DNA of 64,000 nucleotides from assembly GCA_964581815.1 (NCBI GenBank), contig CAZORE010000001.1:62001-126000 (forward strand). The letters run 5' to 3'. The notes beneath the pieces were generated by a model. It was not told where the DNA came from, searched no databases, and saw only the letters and a list, made by a program, of their open reading frames with translations. The position numbers were made by a program, and so were the translations under genes. The DNA is from Trebonia sp964581815 (GTDB taxonomy: Bacteria > Actinomycetota > Actinomycetes > Streptosporangiales > Streptosporangiaceae). Of this stretch, positions 24,335 to 32,638 are shown piece after piece; within the stretch, counting starts at the first letter, position 1, and each line of letters begins with the position of its first letter.

Positions 24335-26089
24335 TCATTGACGCAGCCTTAACCGGCGCCAGATCACCGACTCCCACGGCTCGAGCATCAGGTCCGGCGG
24401 ATGCCGAAGCGGCGCCCGGCCGGGGTGGCTGCTCAGGACCACGGCCGCGTCCCGCCAGCTGGCGTCAAGCGGCAGGACGGCACTGACCGGGTCGGCGGAG
24501 AGGTTGGCCGCGACCAGCAACGCGGCGTCGCGGCCGCGGCGCGTGAAGGCCCAGATCGCCGGGTGCTCGGCGAGCAGCAGCTCGAACTCCCCGTCGGTTA
24601 CCACGGGATCGGCGTGCCGCAGGGCGATGAGCTGCCGGTAATGCTCGAACACCGACCCGTCGCGGCCGACCTGCGCGGCCGCGTTGACCACGGCGTGATC
24701 GGGGTTGACGGCGATCCACGGGATGCCGCTGGTGAACCCGGCGTTGGGGGAGTCGTCCCACTGCACCGGGGTGCGGCCCTGGTCCCGGCTCCTGCGGGCC
24801 ATGGCAAGCAGCAGCGCCGCGAGGTTGTCACCGCGCGCGGCCGCCTCGGCGTAGAACCTGAGCGTCTGGATGTCACGGAAATCCGTGATCGCGGTGAAGG
24901 GCGCGTTGGCCATCCCAAGCTCGTCGCCCTGGTATACGTACGGGGTGCCCTGGTGCAGGTGCAGGACGGTAGCCAGGGTCTTGGCCGAGGCCACCCGGTG
25001 CGCGCCGTCGTCGCCGAACCGCGACAGGGAGCGCGGCTGGTCGTGGTTGCCGAAGTACAGCGAATTCCAGCCCTGCCCGGCCAGGCCGGCCTGCCAGGCG
25101 GACATCGACCGCTTCAGTTCGGCGAGCGGCAGCGGTCGCGGGTCGAACTTGTTCGCGCCCTGATCCAGCTGAACATGCTCGAACTGGAAGACCATGTCAA
25201 CTTCGTGCCGCTGCGGGGCGGTGAACAGGACCGCCTGCGGAACGGTGACCCCGGGCATCTCACCCACGGTGAGCACGTGGGCCGGGCGCCCCGCGAATAC
25301 CTCGCGGTACATCTCCTGCAGGAACTCGTGGTTGCGTGGGCCGCAGGTGAAGTACTGGTCGCCTGGCCCGTAGGGCAAGCCGGGCCGAGGCCGCGTGTCC
25401 GGCAGGGACGTGTCCTTGCTGATCATGTTGATCACGTCCATCCGGAAGCCGTCCACGCCGCGGTCGAGCCACCACCGCATCATGGCGTAGACGGCCTGGC
25501 GGACTTCGGGGTTCTCCCAGTTCAGGTCGGGCTGCTTGCGGGAGAAGATATGCAGGTAATACTGGCCGGTGGCCTCGTCCCAGGTCCAGGTCGGCCCGGA
25601 GAAGTGCGACTCCCAGTTGGTCGGCTCCGCGCCCGGCGTGCCGGGTACGGTGCCCGGGCGCGGGTCACGCCACCAGTACCAGTCCCGCTTGGGGTTGTCG
25701 CGGCTTGACCGTGACTCGGCGAACCACGGGTGCTCGTCGGAGGTGTGGTTGACGACCAGGTCCATGACTAGCCGCATGTCGCGGGCATGGAGCTCGGCGA
25801 TCACCTCGTCCAGGTCGGCCAGCGTGCCGAACAGCGGGTCGATGTCCTGGTAGTCGCTGATGTCGTAGCCGTTGTCATCCATCGGCGAGCGGTAAACCGG
25901 GGACAGCCAGATCACGTCCACGCCGAGGCGCCGCAGGTAATCCAGGCGTCCGAGTAGGCCCCGCAGGTCCCCGACGCCGTCTCCGTCAGCATCGGCGAAG
26001 CTCCGCGGATAGACCTGGTAGACCACCCAGCGCCGCCACCGGCCGTCGCCCTCCGCGGCGGAAGGCCTCCCTGCCTCACTCACCAGCAT
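24335..26089 (-). CDS. Alpha-glucosidase / oligo-1,6-glucosidase (GH13)
   Basis: A 584-residue GH13 enzyme. Region I is MDLVVNHTSDEHPWF; the nucleophile Asp is in GVDGFRMDVINMIS; the acid/base Glu in VLTVGEMPGVT; and the transition-state Asp in YFGNHDQPRSLSRFG. The start RRWVVYQVYPRSFADADGDG and the VIWLSPVYRSPMDDNGYDI block are those of alpha-glucosidases that cut maltose/isomaltose or related disaccharides from the non-reducing end. No signal peptide, so it acts on imported oligosaccharides. No sugar transporter is adjacent in the window; it lies 88 bp from the histidine kinase start. Confidence 0.92.
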   Translation of the reverse strand: MLVSEAGRPSAAEGDGRWRRWVVYQVYPRSFADADGDGVGDLRGLLGRLDYLRRLGVDVIWLSPVYRSPMDDNGYDISDYQDIDPLFGTLADLDEVIAELHARDMRLVMDLVVNHTSDEHPWFAESRSSRDNPKRDWYWWRDPRPGTVPGTPGAEPTNWESHFSGPTWTWDEATGQYYLHIFSRKQPDLNWENPEVRQAVYAMMRWWLDRGVDGFRMDVINMISKDTSLPDTRPRPGLPYGPGDQYFTCGPRNHEFLQEMYREVFAGRPAHVLTVGEMPGVTVPQAVLFTAPQRHEVDMVFQFEHVQLDQGANKFDPRPLPLAELKRSMSAWQAGLAGQGWNSLYFGNHDQPRSLSRFGDDGAHRVASAKTLATVLHLHQGTPYVYQGDELGMANAPFTAITDFRDIQTLRFYAEAAARGDNLAALLLAMARRSRDQGRTPVQWDDSPNAGFTSGIPWIAVNPDHAVVNAAAQVGRDGSVFEHYRQLIALRHADPVVTDGEFELLLAEHPAIWAFTRRGRDAALLVAANLSADPVSAVLPLDASWRDAAVVLSSHPGRAPLRHPPDLMLEPWESVIWRRLRLRQ

Positions 26090-26206
26090 CCCCCGCCTAG
26101 GTCAGCGTGCCTGCCCTGGGACGGCGCGCGGCGAGCCGGCGCCGCCATACCTGACACCACCAGCATGGCTGTCCCGGCGCGACATCCGCGACGGTTTGAC
26201 CCGTAT

Positions 26207-27232
26207 TTACCGCGGCCGGACAGAAATTCCGGTCAGGGCCGTGAGCCGCCGGGCAAAGGCCGGCCCCGACGTCAGCCACGGATGCCCGGGATGTGCGCCT
26301 GCCGTGCCCGCGTGCACCCAGCCGGCCACCTCGGTCAGCGCGCGCAGGCTGACGACGGCCTGGTACCAGCGCAGTTCGCTGGGCTCGACCGTGGTCGCCG
26401 CCTGGCGCTGGTACCCGCGGACGAAACGCCGGGCCAGCACCCGGCCGAACTCCCGCAGCAACGGCCGCTGCCAGGCCGGCACTTGCATTGGCGGCTCGCG
26501 CAGCAGCAGCGTGGTGTACCCGACGTCGTACGCTCGCGGCGCAAGCAGCGCGTTGCTCCAGTCGAGCAGGGTCACGTGGCTGCCGTCGGCGAGCAGGTTG
26601 AACGGGTGCAGGTCACCGTGGCAGATCACATCCGGGGCTGGCCTTGGCGGGTGATCCGCCAGCCAGCTGGCCGCGCCGGCCAGGTCCGGGCGGCCGTGTT
26701 CGCCGGCCAGCCGCACGAGCGTCGCGAGCAGCGCGGGCACCGTCACCGGGACCTCGCGGACCTGCTCGAGCTCGCCGCGCACCCGGTCCGGGTCGAGCGC
26801 GTGCAGCCGCGCCATCGCGGTGGCGAGCACCTGCGGGACGTGGAGCACTTGCCGGGCGACGGCCGGGGTCAGCCCGCCGTCGAGGCCCGACAGCGCCGGG
26901 CGCCCCGGCGCCCGGTCCATCACAAGGAACGCGCGGCCCAGGCCGTCGTCCGGGCCGCCGGACGCGCGCACCAGCGGGGTCGGGTAGCCGGCGGCGGCCA
27001 CCGCGCGCTGCACGATCGTCTCCTTCCTGGCCGGCCGGGGATCGGGCATCAGCCGGGCGACCAGGTCGGCCGGCCAGCCGTCGGGCGGGCGCGCGAGAGA
27101 GAACGACAACAGCTCGGCCCAGAACCCGCCCCGCAGCGGCTCGGGGGGTCGTGCGTACTCCAGGTCCGGCCGTCCGGCGGCGACCCTCAGCATCCTGATG
27201 AGCTGATCATCCGCAACATTGTTCACCGTCAC
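26207..27232 (-). CDS. Phosphotransferase (aminoglycoside phosphotransferase / choline kinase fold)
   Basis: A 341-residue protein with the catalytic loop VICHGDLHPFNLLADG (HGD-x4-N) and the metal-binding VTLLDWSNALLAPRAYDVG, the C-lobe pair that defines the APH family. The N-lobe is weakly conserved (SFSLARPPDGWPADLVARL). The substrate is unknown; members phosphorylate antibiotics, homoserine, choline or other small molecules. The GTG start codon at 27230-27232 lies inside the first of two palindromes shared with the divergent MerR regulator, so it is likely under that regulator's control. Confidence 0.8.
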   Translation of the reverse strand: MTVNNVADDQLIRMLRVAAGRPDLEYARPPEPLRGGFWAELLSFSLARPPDGWPADLVARLMPDPRPARKETIVQRAVAAAGYPTPLVRASGGPDDGLGRAFLVMDRAPGRPALSGLDGGLTPAVARQVLHVPQVLATAMARLHALDPDRVRGELEQVREVPVTVPALLATLVRLAGEHGRPDLAGAASWLADHPPRPAPDVICHGDLHPFNLLADGSHVTLLDWSNALLAPRAYDVGYTTLLLREPPMQVPAWQRPLLREFGRVLARRFVRGYQRQAATTVEPSELRWYQAVVSLRALTEVAGWVHAGTAGAHPGHPWLTSGPAFARRLTALTGISVRPR

Positions 27233-27250
27233 GGTATTTACCGTAACGGT
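27225..27250. promoter_or_regulatory. Double palindromic operator between the phosphotransferase and MerR genes
   Basis: ACCGTCACGGT (27225-27235) and ACCGTAACGGT (27240-27250) are two perfect 11-bp palindromes of the form ACCGTNACGGT, separated by ATTT. They occupy most of the 39 bp between the divergent starts and overlap the GTG of the phosphotransferase. Sequence to the right (TATCTTTGCTATTGT) is AT-rich and could hold a -10 element for the MerR gene. The regulator at 27272 is the natural candidate to bind here. Confidence 0.75.
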
Positions 27251-27271
27251 TATCTTTGCTATTGTCTAGCC

Positions 27272-28090
27272 GTGACTTCAGTAGCGCCAGGAGACCAGGC
27301 CGAGGCGGGCACCGTGGATGAGCCGCTGACGATCGACGACCTCGCCCGCAAGGCCGGGCTGCCGGTCCGGACGCTCCGCGAGTACCACACGATGCGGCTG
27401 CTGCCGCCGCCGGAACGGCGCGGCCGGGTGGGCCTGTACGGCCCGGGCCATGTCCAGCGGCTCCAGCTCATCGCCCGCCTGCAGCGCCGCGGCTACTCGC
27501 TCGCCGGAATCCGTGACCTGCTCGGCGCCTGGGAGAGCGGTACGGACCTCACCACCTTGCTCGGCGTCGACCAGGGCCAGGCCGTGCTTGACGAGACGCC
27601 GCTGCGGCTCACCCGAACGGAACTGCTGCGGCGGCTCCCCGCGCTTGAGGGCAGCCTGGACCGGGCGGCCACGGCCGGGCTGGTCCGGTCGCACGGCGCG
27701 GACCACTTCATCGTGCGCAGCCCCGCCCTGCTCAGCCTGGCGGCCGACTGGGTGCGGACCGGGGTGCCGCTCACCGACGTGCTCGACGTGATCCAGGCGC
27801 TGACCGGAGACCTCAGCGCGCTGGCGCGCACGCTGGCCGGGCTGCTCGCCGACCGCATCGCGCCGTCCGCCGCCGCGAGTGCGGGAGAACTCCCCGGCCT
27901 GCTACAGCGCGGGCGCCCGCTGCTGCTCCAGGGCGTCGCCAGCACGCTCGCGGACCGGCTCGGCGCCGCGCTGGCGCAGCGGGCGGCGGCCACCGGCGAC
28001 ACCCGGCTCAGGTCCGCGCTCGACGGCATCCGCGTGGGCGCGGTGACGGATTCCGCGGGCACGATTCACCGGGCCGGAGGCCAGGAATGA
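27272..28090 (+). CDS. MerR family transcriptional regulator
   Basis: A 272-residue protein. The N-terminal winged helix-turn-helix is canonical (LTIDDLARKAGLPVRTLREY, then GRVGLYGPGHVQRLQLIARL and RRGYSLAGIRDLLGAW). The remaining ~170 residues, rich in Ala/Leu, are a large ligand-binding or effector region without cysteines that would suggest metal sensing. GTG start. The gene overlaps the methyltransferase downstream by 4 bp and faces a double ACCGTNACGGT palindrome, so it likely regulates itself plus the methyltransferase, and the divergent phosphotransferase. Confidence 0.88.
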   Translation: MTSVAPGDQAEAGTVDEPLTIDDLARKAGLPVRTLREYHTMRLLPPPERRGRVGLYGPGHVQRLQLIARLQRRGYSLAGIRDLLGAWESGTDLTTLLGVDQGQAVLDETPLRLTRTELLRRLPALEGSLDRAATAGLVRSHGADHFIVRSPALLSLAADWVRTGVPLTDVLDVIQALTGDLSALARTLAGLLADRIAPSAAASAGELPGLLQRGRPLLLQGVASTLADRLGAALAQRAAATGDTRLRSALDGIRVGAVTDSAGTIHRAGGQE

Positions 28091-28941
28091 AGATCGTGAA
28101 CACCGACCAGGCCGAGCAGTGGAACACGGGCGACGACGCCGCCCACTGGGTGAACCACCAGGACCGTTACGACCGGATGAACGCGCCGTTCGCGGACATG
28201 ATCCTCGACGCGGCCGCCTTGCGCCCCGGCGCCGACGTCCTCGACGTGGGCTGCGGCTGCGGCACGACCACGCTGGCGGCCGCGCGGCTCATCGCACCGG
28301 GCCAGGCGGTCGGCCTTGACCTGTCGGGCCCCATGCTGGCCCGGGCCCGGGCCGCCGCTGCCGCCTTCGGCCTCGGCAACGCGGAATTCCTTCAGGGTGA
28401 CGCGCAAGTCCACCCCATGGAGCCGGGCCGGTTCGGTACCGTCCTGTCCCGCTTCGGTGTCATGTTCTTCGCTGACCCGGTCGCCGCCTTCGCGAACATC
28501 AGGTCGGCGGCTCAGCCCGCCGGGCACCTGGTCTTCGTGTGCTGGCAGCCGCTCGCCGCCAACCAGTGGCTCCTGGTCCCCAGGGCCGCCATGGCCGAGC
28601 ACGTGCCGCCCGCCGGAGGTCCCGGGCCCGGCGACGGACCGGGCATGTTCGCGCTCGCCGACCCGGGCCGGATCCGGCAGGTCCTGGCCCGGGCCGGGTG
28701 GCAGGACGTCAAGGTCACCGCGGAGCAGCGGTCGGTCCTGGTCGGCGGCGGCGGAAGCCTCGACGAGGCCGTGGAGTTCCTGCGCACGTCCTCAATCGGC
28801 CGGACCGCACTGAACGGAGCCGGGCCAGGCACCGCGGCCCGTGCGCTCGCGTCACTGCGCGCCGCGCTCGCCCCGCACACCGACGACGAAGGAGTCCACC
28901 TGACCGCGGCGGTCTGGCTCGTCCAGGCCACGGCCCCATAG
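28087..28941 (+). CDS. SAM-dependent methyltransferase (class I)
   Basis: A 284-residue methyltransferase with motif I VLDVGCGCGTTTLAAA, motif II acidic residue in AVGLDLSGPML, and motif IV FGTVLSRFGVMFFADP. The N-terminal QAEQWNTGDDAAHWV and this C-terminal arrangement place it among small-molecule methyltransferases of the UbiE/Methyltransf_25 kind. The substrate is unknown. Coupled to the MerR regulator through an ATGA overlap, it is presumably induced by the compound it modifies or by a related stress. Confidence 0.87.
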   Translation: MKIVNTDQAEQWNTGDDAAHWVNHQDRYDRMNAPFADMILDAAALRPGADVLDVGCGCGTTTLAAARLIAPGQAVGLDLSGPMLARARAAAAAFGLGNAEFLQGDAQVHPMEPGRFGTVLSRFGVMFFADPVAAFANIRSAAQPAGHLVFVCWQPLAANQWLLVPRAAMAEHVPPAGGPGPGDGPGMFALADPGRIRQVLARAGWQDVKVTAEQRSVLVGGGGSLDEAVEFLRTSSIGRTALNGAGPGTAARALASLRAALAPHTDDEGVHLTAAVWLVQATAP

Positions 28942-29118
28942 CCGGAGGCGATCCTCATCCCGCACGAAGCCTACGAGCCCTACGAGACGCTGGCCCGCCA
29001 GCGGGCTCGCCTGGACGACGCTCTTTCCGCCGCGCGGTCGGTCCAGGTGGAACTTCCTGGAGCCTTTAGCCCCGAGCACGACCGCGAGGTATCGGCATAC
29101 GTGGACGGGGACATAACC
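28942..29118 (+). pseudogene. Phd/YefM-like antitoxin C-terminal remnant
   Basis: Directly after the methyltransferase stop, and in the same frame, the plus strand reads PEAILIPHEAYEPYETLAR, then RARLDDALSAARSVQVELPG and a last recognisable VSAYVDGDIT. This resembles the C-terminal half of Phd/YefM-type antitoxins (a VLIPxExYE strand followed by a helix), but the DNA-binding N-terminal half is missing and no start codon is available. The frame then runs into out-of-frame sequence of the BrnT remnant. The identification is by pattern memory and only moderately sure. Confidence 0.5.
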
Positions 29119-29132
29119 TCTGGCAGGGCCCC

Positions 29133-29300
29133 ATGCGCATCGAGGTGCCGGCACGCACGGTGGGCGAGCCGCGGTGGCTCGTGGTCGGCTGGATGGGTGG
29201 CCGGCACTGGTCGGCCGTGGTGACTTACCGGGGGGACAGGATCAGGATCATCTCTGTCCGCCGGGCACGGGATGAGGAGATAGAGATCTATGAAGTCTGA
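29133..29300 (+). pseudogene. brnT: BrnT-type toxin, N-terminally truncated
   Basis: A 55-codon frame whose product GEPRWLVVGWMGGRHWSAVV, then YRGDRIRIISVRRARDEE matches the second half of BrnT RNase toxins (usually ~90 residues). The first half, with the HGVxFEEA region and a catalytic His, is missing. Its end overlaps the antitoxin start by 11 bp, the normal brnT-brnA arrangement. It is most likely inactive, leaving an orphan antitoxin. If an alternative start upstream were used the sequence there still does not resemble BrnT. Confidence 0.75.
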
Positions 29301-29678
29301 AGAGTTCGACCGGGCCTTTGACGACGGCGAGGACGTCACATCTCAGCTGGACATGTCGGCCGCACGGCGGCCCGGCCTGGAGCAGCGGCGGNNNNNNNNN
29401 NNNNNNNNNNNNNNNNNNNNNNNNNNNNNNNNNNNNNNNNNNNNNNNNNNNNNNNNNNNNNNNNNNNNNNNNNNNNNNNNNNNNNNNNNNNCACATCTCA
29501 GCTGGACATGTCGGCCGCACGGCGGCCCGGCCTGGAGCAGCGGCGGGTGAACGTTGACTTCCCCGCGTGGATGATCGAGTCCCTGGACCGGGAGGCGCGG
29601 CGCCTTGGGGTCAACCGGCAGTCGATCATCAAGGTCTGGATCGCCGAGCGCCTAGAGCGCGGCACCTCGCCGGCGTGA
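29290..29678 (+). CDS. brnA: BrnA/CopG-type antitoxin, split by an artificial gap
   Basis: Before the gap the frame gives MKSEEFDRAFDDGEDV up to GLEQRR; after the gap the same 55 bases recur and then continue VNVDFPAWMIESLDREARR, LGVNRQSIIKVWIAERLE. Collapsing the duplicated flanks joins the two parts in frame into a 77-residue protein (29290-29391 plus 29547-29678): an N-terminal acidic toxin-binding part and a C-terminal ribbon-helix-helix. It would bind its own promoter and neutralise BrnT. The neighbouring toxin is truncated, so this is probably an orphan antitoxin. Confidence 0.8.
29337..29546. repeat. 55-bp identical flanks of a spurious 100-N gap
   Basis: Bases 29337-29391 and 29492-29546 are identical over 55 positions and are separated only by the 100 N at 29392-29491. 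Removing one copy and the N run restores a continuous antitoxin frame. This is the signature of two contigs whose overlapping ends were scaffolded without merging, not of a biological repeat. Confidence 0.9.
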
Positions 29679-29844
29679 CACTTCGCCTGCGCGAGCACTG
29701 CTTGAGGTCGGGCCGGAGGCTCCAGAAATCCGCGTAACTCGTGGCGCTCTGGGCCGGGGCAGAATTCACGACGGCAGAGAGTGAAGCTACCTCTGAGCGG
29801 CGCCACCAGCCATCTTCCGCCGCGTCCAGCGGGGGTTGCGCTGG

Positions 29845-31146
29845 TCAGGCGTCGATGCCGAGGCCGCGGCGGCCGGCGGCGTTGAGGTCGGCGAACCGGA
29901 ACCGGCCGGCCCAGTCGCGCTCGTAGTGCTCGGCCGGGAAGTCGGAGGGGCTTGAGCCGGTGGCGAAGGCGTCGCGGACGACGGCGGCGTAGGCCTCGTT
30001 GCGCGGGCACCAGGGGGCCGCCGGTATGTACATCACGTTGCCCCAGCCGCGCTGGTCCCGCACGGGGGCGACGGAGTGGATCATGTCGCAGTGCCACCAG
30101 ACGGAATCGCCGGCCCGCACGTCCGGGATGCCGGAGAGCGCCTGCAGCAGCAGCGAGTGCCACTTCTCGCTGGCCGGGAACGCCTGGTTGACGGTGACGC
30201 CGCACATGTCGTCGTCCGGCACGTCCGCCAGCAGCGGGCGCAGCATCAGGTAGCCCATCGCCTCCGGGACGGGGACGGTGTGCAGCACGCCCTGGTCGTG
30301 ATCCATGTCCGACAGGGCGGTCCAGCCCTGGAACGTGCGGAACACCGAGCACATCGTGGATCCCGGGTACTGCGGCCCCGCCGTGCGGTGGGCGGCGTCC
30401 CACGGGTCGTAGGACTCGACGGTGCCGTCGAACAGGTGCCGGAACGCCCGCTGGTAGGCCTGCGTCAGCCACAGGTCGAGAGTCCCCGGGTCAAGGTGGG
30501 TGCCGAGGCCGCTGGAGTCCGCGCCTTCCGGGCGGCGGCGGATGCGGTCCGGGTAGAGGGAGTCACGGTCGGGGTCGAACCAGCGGACCCCGTCCGACTC
30601 GTAGCGCCACAGGTGGTTGAGCAGGCCCTGGACGGCCGCCATCCGGTCGCTCTGCCGGGCCTGCATCTGGGCGGGCGACCAGTAGACCGGGTAGATCTCG
30701 GGCCTGGAGCCGACGCTGCCGAAGAAGTCGTCGCCCGGACCCCGGTAGTTCTCGAAGAAGCGGTTGGACTCGACGTAGTCCATGATGCCGGCGTCCCACG
30801 CCAGCGCCTGCTCGCGCGGGAAGTGCCCTCTGACCACGAGGCAGCCGCGCCGGCGCAGCTTGGCCAGTTCGCCGGCCGGGACGGTGCCGGCCGCGATGTC
30901 GGCGTAGTCGATGACCGGCCAGATCGCCTCGCCGCGGGCCTTCGCGGCGGCGATCTCCTCGACCCCCGCGCGCACGCGCGCCTCGATGACGGCGAAGACC
31001 TCCTCCACGGTGCGGCCGGAGGCCGCGATCCGCGCCCGGAGCGCGGCCTTGACCTCGCGGACGGCGGCCTTCAGGTCGGCCGGCGTGGTCTCCCAGTGCG
31101 GCAGCGCGGGCAGCGAGGCCGTGGCGGGTGTCGTCGTGGCGGTCAC
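29845..31146 (-). CDS. DUF1479 (YbiU-like) putative 2-oxoglutarate/Fe(II) oxygenase
   Basis: A 433-residue protein of the DUF1479 family, structurally related to non-haem Fe(II)/2-oxoglutarate dioxygenases. Probable metal ligands are in GLGTHLDPGTLDLWL (HxD) and the distal His of WWHCDMIHSVAPVRDQ; the Arg in that segment could bind 2-oxoglutarate. The N-terminal LRARIAASGRTVEEVFAVIE helix and YNQ-like pocket are typical. GTG start with AAAGGAGCC upstream. It is divergent from a ROK regulator across two direct repeats, so probably inducible by a sugar-like compound. The substrate is unknown. Confidence 0.87.
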   Translation of the reverse strand: MTATTTPATASLPALPHWETTPADLKAAVREVKAALRARIAASGRTVEEVFAVIEARVRAGVEEIAAAKARGEAIWPVIDYADIAAGTVPAGELAKLRRRGCLVVRGHFPREQALAWDAGIMDYVESNRFFENYRGPGDDFFGSVGSRPEIYPVYWSPAQMQARQSDRMAAVQGLLNHLWRYESDGVRWFDPDRDSLYPDRIRRRPEGADSSGLGTHLDPGTLDLWLTQAYQRAFRHLFDGTVESYDPWDAAHRTAGPQYPGSTMCSVFRTFQGWTALSDMDHDQGVLHTVPVPEAMGYLMLRPLLADVPDDDMCGVTVNQAFPASEKWHSLLLQALSGIPDVRAGDSVWWHCDMIHSVAPVRDQRGWGNVMYIPAAPWCPRNEAYAAVVRDAFATGSSPSDFPAEHYERDWAGRFRFADLNAAGRRGLGIDA

Positions 31147-31156
31147 TGTGGCTCCT

Positions 31157-31229
31157 TTCAGTTAGATCTCCTTACTGGATGACTTAAGCATGCGGCGTCG
31201 ATTCAGTCAAGAGTCCTTACCAGTTGGAT
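31157..31229. promoter_or_regulatory. Direct-repeat operator between the DUF1479 and ROK genes
   Basis: Two similar segments, starting TTCAGTTAGATCTCCTTAC at 31157 and TTCAGTCAAGAGTCCTTAC at 31202, each followed by a TGGAT (31176-31180 and 31225-31229), lie 45 bp apart in the 95-bp divergent region. This AT-richer patch is likely the binding site of the ROK regulator that starts at 31242, controlling both directions. Confidence 0.6.
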
Positions 31230-31241
31230 TAGGATGGCCGC

Positions 31242-32372
31242 GTGACCTCGACCAAGCCGTCGCTCGCGCTGCTGCGCGAGATGTCCGACGAGGCCGTGCT
31301 GCGCGCGCTGATGGACCGCCCGCGACTGACCCGGGCCGAGCTAGCCGTGCTGACCGGCCTGTCCAAGCCGACCGTCGGCGAGGCGGTTCGCCGGCTGGAA
31401 GCCGCGGACCTGGTGCGCGACACCGGCGAGCGCACCACGGGCCGGGGCGGTGTCGGCACCTACTACGCGCTGGCCGCCGACGCGGGGCTGGCGCTCGCGG
31501 TGAGCATCGCGCCGCAGGGCGTTGCGGTCGAGGTGCTTAACGCGGCCGGCGGCGTTACCGGCCGGGCCGTCGAGCCGGTGCGCCGGCCGGCCACACCGGA
31601 CGCGATCGCCGGGGTGCTCTCCCGGGCCGCGCGCGGCGCGCTCGGCGACCGCCGGGCTCGCGTGGCGGCGGTGTCCGCCGCCGACCCCGTCGACAAGGCA
31701 ACGGGCGAACTGGTCCACCTGCCCGATGCGCCGTTCCTGCTTGGCGCCATGTCGCCGGCGGCGACGCTCGCGCCGCTCATCGACGGGCCGGTCGTCGTCG
31801 ACAACGACGTGAACTGGGCCGCCCGCGCCGAGCAGGCCGCTCGCACCGGGGCGGCTCACCCGGACGCGGCCGGCGACTTCGTCTACTTGTACCTCGGTGA
31901 GGGCCTGGGCTGCGCGGTCGTCGCGGACGGACGGGTCCGCCGCGGGCACCGCGGCCTGGCCGGCGAGATCGCCCACGTTCACGTCCCCGGCCCGGGCGGG
32001 CAGGCCATGCCACTGATCGAGGTGTTCGGCCGGCTCGGCCTGCGGCACGCCGGGTCCACGGCGATCGACGTCGGCCGGCTGCTGGCCGCCCTCGGGGACA
32101 GCGGCGGCACGGTGCTTGCGCGCGCGCTGGCCGAGGCGGTCAGCGGCGTTCTCGACGCCGCCGTCGCCTTCACCGACCCCGCCTTCGCGGTCATCGGCGG
32201 GCCGTGGGGCTCGGCCGCCCTGTTCGCCGCCGAGCTTGCCGCGACGCTGTCCGCGCGCCCGCGCGGACTCCGCATCGCCCAGCCGCGGGTGAAAGAGGAC
32301 CCCTCGCTAACGGGCGCGCGGGCCGCCGCCGTGCACCGCCTCCGCGACGACCTCGTCGCCCGCAGCCGTTAG
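31242..32372 (+). CDS. ROK family transcriptional regulator
   Basis: A 376-residue regulator: an N-terminal winged helix-turn-helix (LTRAELAVLTGLSKPTVGEA, VRRLEAADLVRD) and a ROK/NagC-like sugar-kinase fold with the phosphate motif VVVDNDVNWAARAEQ, the glycine-rich YLYLGEGLGCAVVADG and GLAGEIAHV. The usual CxCGxxGC zinc motif of ROK proteins is absent; the corresponding stretch reads PGPGGQAMPLIEV. GTG start. It probably senses a sugar or sugar acid and controls the divergent DUF1479 oxygenase; it could also influence the lig genes 266 bp downstream. Confidence 0.88.
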   Translation: MTSTKPSLALLREMSDEAVLRALMDRPRLTRAELAVLTGLSKPTVGEAVRRLEAADLVRDTGERTTGRGGVGTYYALAADAGLALAVSIAPQGVAVEVLNAAGGVTGRAVEPVRRPATPDAIAGVLSRAARGALGDRRARVAAVSAADPVDKATGELVHLPDAPFLLGAMSPAATLAPLIDGPVVVDNDVNWAARAEQAARTGAAHPDAAGDFVYLYLGEGLGCAVVADGRVRRGHRGLAGEIAHVHVPGPGGQAMPLIEVFGRLGLRHAGSTAIDVGRLLAALGDSGGTVLARALAEAVSGVLDAAVAFTDPAFAVIGGPWGSAALFAAELAATLSARPRGLRIAQPRVKEDPSLTGARAAAVHRLRDDLVARSR

Positions 32373-32638
32373 CCTCCCTGCCCTTCAGCCGTCACCACTG
32401 TCGCGACGCGCGATATGTGTTCCCGCCCACAATGCTTTCCGCTCAGTGAAAACACGCGCTTGTCCGCAAGGCGACGCTCCGGTTGAGTGAGTGAATGCGG
32501 GAAAGAGGCCGGGATCACCGGCATTAGCCCGCTGAGCTGTCTTTGAACTACCTGCATGTTTGCAAGTGCATTAAGTCTGCCATGATCGAAATCACCGCAT
32601 CCTGAGCCTGGCCATGCCGATGGAGAACGCAACTTCCG

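Noticed and set aside
29337..29546. A direct repeat that could be an insertion-site duplication or CRISPR-like repeat
   Set aside because: The two copies only bracket N bases and merging them restores a gene, so it is an assembly artefact.
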